Origin: Bacteroidota bacterium
GTDB lineage: Bacteria; Bacteroidota; JABWAT01
DNA: 64,000 bases
Direction: 5' to 3'
Assembly (NCBI GenBank): GCA_023151185.1
Contig: JAKLJL010000003.1
Span: 1-64,000 of the forward strand
The position numbers and the translations under genes were made by a program. A model generated the notes under the pieces. It ran no database searches and was not told the origin of the DNA. It saw nothing but the letters and a program-made list of their open reading frames with translations. Shown one piece after another: positions 59,765 to 64,000 of the stretch. Each line of letters begins with the position of its first letter. The first letter of the stretch is position 1.

Positions 59765-61561
59765 ATGAAAATTACCCTGTTCCTGCCGATCCTGTTTATC
59801 CTCACCGGCTGCTCCGGCGGGTTTGATCATTTCATCACCCGTAACGGCGACCAGCTTTACGACGGAAACCAACCGTTTCATTTTGTTTCCTACAACATTC
59901 CGAATCTGCACTACCTGGAAGACCAGCTTCCGTTTGATGAACCGAATCCCTGGCGTCTGCCCGATGAGTTCGAAATCCGGGATGCCCTGAAAGCTGTCTC
60001 TCAGTCAAACGGGAAAGCTGCCCGCATCTATGTCCTTTCGGTGAAAAGCAGTCAGGACGGGCCCGAGGTGATCCGTCATGTCGAGGGGCCGGGCAAGTTT
60101 AATGAGTCTGCCTTCCGGGCCCTCGATCTGGTTTTCCGTGTGGCAAGGGAAGAACAGGTCCGGCTCATTTTACCGCTGGTGGATAACTGGAAATGGTGGG
60201 GTGGTCCGGCAGAATATGCCGCTTTCAGAGGTAAGGAGGCCTCTCTGTTCTGGACCGATCCTGAATTGAAGGCCGATTTCCGGAAGACGATCGAATTTAT
60301 CGTGAACAGGGTCAATACCGAAACCGGAATCCCATACCGGGAGGATAAAACTCTGCTGGGCTGGGAAACCGGGAATGAACTGGATGCGCCTTATGCCTGG
60401 CAGGCAGAAATGGCGGCCTATCTGAAATCACTCGATCCGAACCATCTGGTAATTGAAGGACGGCGAAGCCGGGAACTGGATACCCTGGCGGTCAATGATC
60501 CCAATCTGGATGTCATGACCACTCATCACTATCAAAAAGCTGAAGAGGCCATTCCGGTTCTGCAGAAAAATCTGTCGTTAACAAAAGGAAAGAAGCCCTT
60601 TTTTATCGGTGAAATCGGGCTGACTACCTTTTCTGAACTGAAGCCGATCATTGATTTCACGGTCGAAAACCGGCTGGCTGGTGTGATGCTCTGGAGTTTA
60701 AGGTTCAGGTCACGTGACGGCGGATTTTACAGTCATACTGAATGGAACAGTACCATGCCGTACCGGTGGCCCGGATTCAGCCAGCCCTTCCATGCCGAAG
60801 AACGGCGGGTAACGGAGTACGTCAGGGAAAAGGCATTTGAAATAAACGGGGAAAAACCAGATGACCTGCCTGTTCCCTTTAAACCCGTTATGCTGAACAC
60901 CGGGTCGGTCTACGACCTGCGGTGGCAGGGATCGGCCGGGGCAGACTCTTACCGTCTGGAACGCCGGGAAGCCGGTTCCGAAACCTGGACGGTTCTGGAA
61001 ACTGCACTTTCTGATGCTGCTGCTGTGCACCGGCCACTTTACTCAGATGAAACTGCCGAACCGGGCACCTCTTACCAGTACCGGGTTACGGCAGCCGGGC
61101 CTTCGGGGGAAAGTGAGCCCTCAGAACCAACACCGGTCATTCCGGTTACTGACCGGCGTCTGACCGATGATCTGTCTTCGGGGAAAAAGATGAATTCCTG
61201 CGATACGACCCTTCGCTTTCTGGTGACGAAAGACCTCAGAAAAGCCAAAGAAGACCGGAACCGTCTGGCAGGTCCCGAGGGCAGCCGGTTCAGCTACCTG
61301 GTGGCAAATCCGGTGAAGTCAGTCGAAGCCGATGCTTTTCTGGTTGAACCCGGGGATTCTCTTGGAATTTTCGGTTCTGCTGACGGTCAGACCTGGACCC
61401 GGATTCCGGCACGGATCACCGATTATTCATCTGCAAAAAATGAATATGGGTTTTTCCGTCCCGTCCGGTATAAGGCCGGGGCAGCAGGCGGAGTTTACCG
61501 GTATATTCAGTTCCGCCTCTCCGGAAAAGTTCAGCCGGCCCACATTCTGCTGACGTATTGA
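59765..61561 (+). CDS. Lipoprotein glycoside hydrolase, GH5-like (possible beta-mannanase)
   Basis: A 598-residue protein with a lipoprotein signal (ILFILTGC, Cys17). The N-terminal catalytic (beta/alpha)8 domain covers about 18-355: NIPNLHYL, WKWWGG near the sugar site, GWETGNELDAP with the acid/base Glu at about 205, MTTHHYQ, and FFIGEIGLT with the nucleophile Glu at about 284. Residues about 375-465 are an FN3-like domain (LRWQGSAGADSYRLERRE, YQYRVTAAGPSGES). The last 125 residues are an uncharacterised beta domain. GH5-type mannanases and glucanases share this plan; the substrate is inferred from the neighbouring epimerase. It is probably displayed on the cell surface or in the periplasm. 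Confidence 0.83.
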   Translation: MKITLFLPILFILTGCSGGFDHFITRNGDQLYDGNQPFHFVSYNIPNLHYLEDQLPFDEPNPWRLPDEFEIRDALKAVSQSNGKAARIYVLSVKSSQDGPEVIRHVEGPGKFNESAFRALDLVFRVAREEQVRLILPLVDNWKWWGGPAEYAAFRGKEASLFWTDPELKADFRKTIEFIVNRVNTETGIPYREDKTLLGWETGNELDAPYAWQAEMAAYLKSLDPNHLVIEGRRSRELDTLAVNDPNLDVMTTHHYQKAEEAIPVLQKNLSLTKGKKPFFIGEIGLTTFSELKPIIDFTVENRLAGVMLWSLRFRSRDGGFYSHTEWNSTMPYRWPGFSQPFHAEERRVTEYVREKAFEINGEKPDDLPVPFKPVMLNTGSVYDLRWQGSAGADSYRLERREAGSETWTVLETALSDAAAVHRPLYSDETAEPGTSYQYRVTAAGPSGESEPSEPTPVIPVTDRRLTDDLSSGKKMNSCDTTLRFLVTKDLRKAKEDRNRLAGPEGSRFSYLVANPVKSVEADAFLVEPGDSLGIFGSADGQTWTRIPARITDYSSAKNEYGFFRPVRYKAGAAGGVYRYIQFRLSGKVQPAHILLTY

Positions 61562-61766
61562 TTATTGAAATAATAAATTTTATCAATTTGATAAGAAAGA
61601 CAGCCGGTGACATCCGGTTACACAGCCCGGAGCCGGTTTCGGGGACCGGGCAGGCGCAATTTCAGACTTTGGCATCATTTGTGTTAAGGGTTGCTGCTGA
61701 ATGTGGAATCCGCTTTGGGACACACAATCAAAAAAAGCAATCGCAGTCAAAACAATGGAGAAAGCA

Positions 61767-64000
61767 ATGAAAAAAGTGTTAGCAGTTGTACTGGGACTGA
61801 TGCTGTATGCATCCGGCCTCCAGGCACAGGTACTGGCTGACTTTGAATCACCGGCTGCCGGGACTCAAGGTTTTGCCGACGAAAACTGGGGAACGTTTAT
61901 CAGCAGCGTTTCACAGGCAGCCGATCCGAGCGGTGCGAGCAGTGGCGTGTTGAAAGTCACCCTCGATGCCAAGGATTACCGTCCTGCCGGTGACCCGAAA
62001 GATCCGATTGCCACCTCGACAATCAAAACCCTGAAAGGGAAGTTTCTCGTTTATTATGTCTGGCTTCCGGCTTCCATTCCGAACGGAATCAACATCAATC
62101 CGTTCATGCAGTCGGGCGATGGCTGGGCCTGGCAGAATGCTTCGTACCTGACCGATAATCTGGCCAAAGAAAAATGGGTACCGGTTTATATAGATCTCGA
62201 AGCCTTTGCTGCCGGCGGTGCCGATCTGGGCAAAATCCAGAAAATGGGCATTGAATTCCAGGGCTGGAACATGGCCGCCGGAACCGAGTGGACCGGTGAT
62301 GTCTATGTTGATAATATTTCGCTTCTGGGGGCAGAACCCAAATTTCTGGCTCAGTTCGAAGATCCTGCTGCCGGGACTCAGGGCTTTGCAGATGAAAACT
62401 GGGGAACCTTTATCACCGGTCTGGCTCAGGTTGCCGATCCCAGCGGAAAAAGTGCCGGCGTTCTTGAAGTCAGCATTGATGCCAAGGATTACCGTCCTGC
62501 CGGCGACCCGAAAGACCCGATTGCAACCTCTTCTGTAAAATCACTCGCCGGAAATTTCCTGGTATATCACGTCTGGCTGCCTGCCGACGTTCCTGCCGGA
62601 GTCAACATTAACCCGTTCTTCCAGACCGGCGACGGCTGGAAATGGCAAAACCTGGCCTTCCTTTCAGAAAACCTTGAAAAAGAAAAATGGGTCAGCCTCG
62701 TAGTGGATTTAAATGCCCTGACGGCAGACGGTGCTGATTTCTCGAAAGTTCAGAAGATGGGAATTGAGTTCCAGGGCTGGAATCTGGCCGCCGGAACCGA
62801 CTGGAAGGGCAAAATCTATGTGGATGATATTGCCGTTCTCGGAACTGAAACCGGTGCCAAATGGGTCGTTGCCGGATTTGAATCTGCTGCAAACCCAACC
62901 CAGGGTTTCGGACTTGTTACCTGGGGTGCGGCCTTTACCAAACTGACCCGTGAAGTAGTTGCAGGAAACGGCGTTCTGCAGGCTCATATCGATTTTTCTG
63001 TCGGAACTTCAGAAGCAAAAGGTGTAATCCAAAAAGACAATATTGCCATGTACAATGCCGATGTTGCCCGCCGGGCCTCCCGCCTGTCTCTTGAAGTTTA
63101 TATTCCTGAAAATATGCCACTGGGCGGACAGATCGGAATGGCTTATACCGGTGCTGCAACCAACTTTGGCTGGATTGAAGACGTGTTCCAGATTGACACC
63201 TCTTCGGTACTGGAAAAGAAAGTGATTCCCGGGAAGTGGAATAAAATCTGGTTTGATTTCGATAATCATGTGGGAACCGGTGAAATTACCGATACCACCA
63301 AAGCTGCCACCCTTTACGTTCAGGTCTTCTACGGAAATGCAGTTTGGGAACCGAACAAAACATTTGCCGGTGATTTCCAGTTTGACAATCTGACTCTGAT
63401 TGGTATTCCTGAGCCCAAAGGTTCAGTTGTCTCTCCTGTAATTGTGACCAGTGTGGTTCCCTATGCCATTCCTTCGGATGCCTCCTACGAATGGGTGAAA
63501 ATCCTTTGGGAAGACAATAAGGTTGGGACCGAAACCTATAACATTTACCAGAGTGAAAGTCCCGTTACCGACGTCAATGCAGCCGGCGTGAAGAAAATTG
63601 CCGGTGGCGTTCCTCACGGTATGCAGGGATATGCCATTCGCCCCTGGACTCTGGATGGCGGCGTTAAAACCTACTATTATGCTGTCACCGCCTTTGACGG
63701 GGCCGAAGAAAAACCGCTGTCGCCGGGTTCTGCCTCTGAAGGAATTACCGTCAATACATCGGCTGCCTACAAAGTTAAATTTGTGAAAGATTTTGCCTTC
63801 CAGCTTGATGGTCTCAATGATGAATTTCTGCCTTATGAATCCTATCAGATCCGCCCGGATGTTGCCGGAAACGGCCGGGGACCAAGCTGGACACCTGAGT
63901 CGATGGATATGAATTTCAGGGCAACTTTCGTGATTGATGAAAAATATCTGTACATCTCTGCTGAAGTGGATGATGACAACCTCCGTCACGATCCGGCTGC
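61767..64000 (+). CDS. Secreted multi-domain carbohydrate-binding protein, partial (3' end beyond window)
   Basis: I read this frame directly: ATG at 61767, open to base 64000 (about 744 residues), after GGAGAAAGC as ribosome site. Signal peptide is about 1-20 (LAVVLGLMLYASGLQA). Two near-identical beta domains of about 172 residues follow (each starting with an ADFESPAAGTQGFADENWG-like line), then a third, divergent copy starting FESAANPTQGFG. Residues about 555-660 look like FN3 (VKILWEDNKVGTETYNIYQ). The last visible part (LNDEFLPYESYQIRP, ATFVIDEKYLYISAEVDDDNLRHD) is a CBM9/DOMON-like domain. It lies 205 bases after the glycosidase gene on the same strand, so co-expression is plausible. 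Confidence 0.82.
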   Translation, partial: MKKVLAVVLGLMLYASGLQAQVLADFESPAAGTQGFADENWGTFISSVSQAADPSGASSGVLKVTLDAKDYRPAGDPKDPIATSTIKTLKGKFLVYYVWLPASIPNGININPFMQSGDGWAWQNASYLTDNLAKEKWVPVYIDLEAFAAGGADLGKIQKMGIEFQGWNMAAGTEWTGDVYVDNISLLGAEPKFLAQFEDPAAGTQGFADENWGTFITGLAQVADPSGKSAGVLEVSIDAKDYRPAGDPKDPIATSSVKSLAGNFLVYHVWLPADVPAGVNINPFFQTGDGWKWQNLAFLSENLEKEKWVSLVVDLNALTADGADFSKVQKMGIEFQGWNLAAGTDWKGKIYVDDIAVLGTETGAKWVVAGFESAANPTQGFGLVTWGAAFTKLTREVVAGNGVLQAHIDFSVGTSEAKGVIQKDNIAMYNADVARRASRLSLEVYIPENMPLGGQIGMAYTGAATNFGWIEDVFQIDTSSVLEKKVIPGKWNKIWFDFDNHVGTGEITDTTKAATLYVQVFYGNAVWEPNKTFAGDFQFDNLTLIGIPEPKGSVVSPVIVTSVVPYAIPSDASYEWVKILWEDNKVGTETYNIYQSESPVTDVNAAGVKKIAGGVPHGMQGYAIRPWTLDGGVKTYYYAVTAFDGAEEKPLSPGSASEGITVNTSAAYKVKFVKDFAFQLDGLNDEFLPYESYQIRPDVAGNGRGPSWTPESMDMNFRATFVIDEKYLYISAEVDDDNLRHDPA
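61857..62900 (+). repeat. Tandem domain repeats in the carbohydrate-binding protein
   Basis: The segment starting GCCGGGACTCA at 61857 recurs at 62370, an offset of 513 bases (171 codons), with high identity over the unit, for example GATGCCAAGGATTACCGTCC in both. A third, much more divergent unit begins 519 bases further on, at about 62885. Confidence 0.8.

Noticed and set aside
61669-61685. A second sigma-54-like element (TTGGCAT...TTGTGTT) before the carbohydrate-binding protein gene
   Set aside because: The -12 GC is GT and TTGC is not preserved, so I do not list it as a promoter.

Overview
The window looks like a chromosomal segment from a Gram-negative bacterium of the FCB group (Bacteroidota, Chlorobi/Ignavibacteria or a related candidate lineage). 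A 3361-residue secreted protein ends in a type IX secretion (T9SS)-like sorting domain with a PNPFNPST motif. A 7TMR-DISM receptor, several VCBS/FG-GAP proteins and a few TAnnTTTG promoter-like boxes upstream of genes point the same way. The exact lineage cannot be read from the sequence. I saw no rRNA, tRNA, CRISPR array, phage or transposase gene.

Layout. 1-5.4 kb: a lipoprotein gene cut by the window edge, a persulfide dioxygenase-rhodanese fusion, a divergent ECF sigma/anti-sigma pair, and an OmpR-type two-component system. 5.6-6.6 kb: an adenosine deaminase-family enzyme. 6.7-12.1 kb: a hydrogenase locus with hypA and a sigma-54-type activator on the plus strand, facing small subunit, large subunit, cytochrome b and maturation protease on the minus strand. 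The small subunit carries the two extra cysteines of the O2-tolerant (six-Cys proximal cluster) type. 12.3-13.9 kb: a Sua5/YrdC-family protein and a LiaF-like membrane protein. 13.9-30.6 kb: fifteen tightly packed or overlapping minus-strand genes for a surface glycan (ten glycosyltransferases, an aminotransferase, a methyltransferase, a cupin, a membrane sulfatase/phosphotransferase-fold enzyme and an MsbA-like exporter). 30.7-34.1 kb: an outer-membrane-like protein and a second two-component system with a clear terminator. 34.2-39.7 kb: a polysulfide/thiosulfate reductase operon (PsrABC-like) followed by two half-size YeeE/YedE transporters and a rhodanese-like protein whose only cysteine is its last residue. 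39.9-46.2 kb: a 7TMR-DISM receptor with a histidine box but no ATPase domain, an uncharacterised envelope protein, and a 1169-residue transmembrane Ser/Thr kinase with a large VCBS/propeller-like extracytoplasmic region. 46.5-57.8 kb: the giant VCBS/LamG/FN3 protein, a TlpA-like thioredoxin and a CsgG/LpoB-like protein in one operon. 58.1-64 kb: a mannan/glucan-type locus with an AGE-family epimerase, a lipoprotein GH5-like glycosidase preceded by a near-consensus sigma-54 promoter, and a multi-domain carbohydrate-binding protein that runs off the window.

How the parts may fit (inference). The hydrogenase could feed electrons into the quinone pool. The Psr-type enzyme could return them to polysulfide or thiosulfate when oxygen is low, or an oxidase could do so when oxygen is present. 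The persulfide dioxygenase and YeeE proteins would handle sulfane sulfur. The kinase and the divergently transcribed giant adhesin-like protein share VCBS repeats and may form a surface-sensing unit. The last locus suggests growth on plant or microbial beta-mannans or glucans.

The most promising undescribed items are: the YeeE/rhodanese-like module with a C-terminal Cys tail; the VCBS-sensor kinase facing the giant VCBS protein; the two sigma-54-type promoters together with an activator that departs from consensus in both the GAFTGA loop and Walker B; and the kinase-less 7TMR-DISM receptor.
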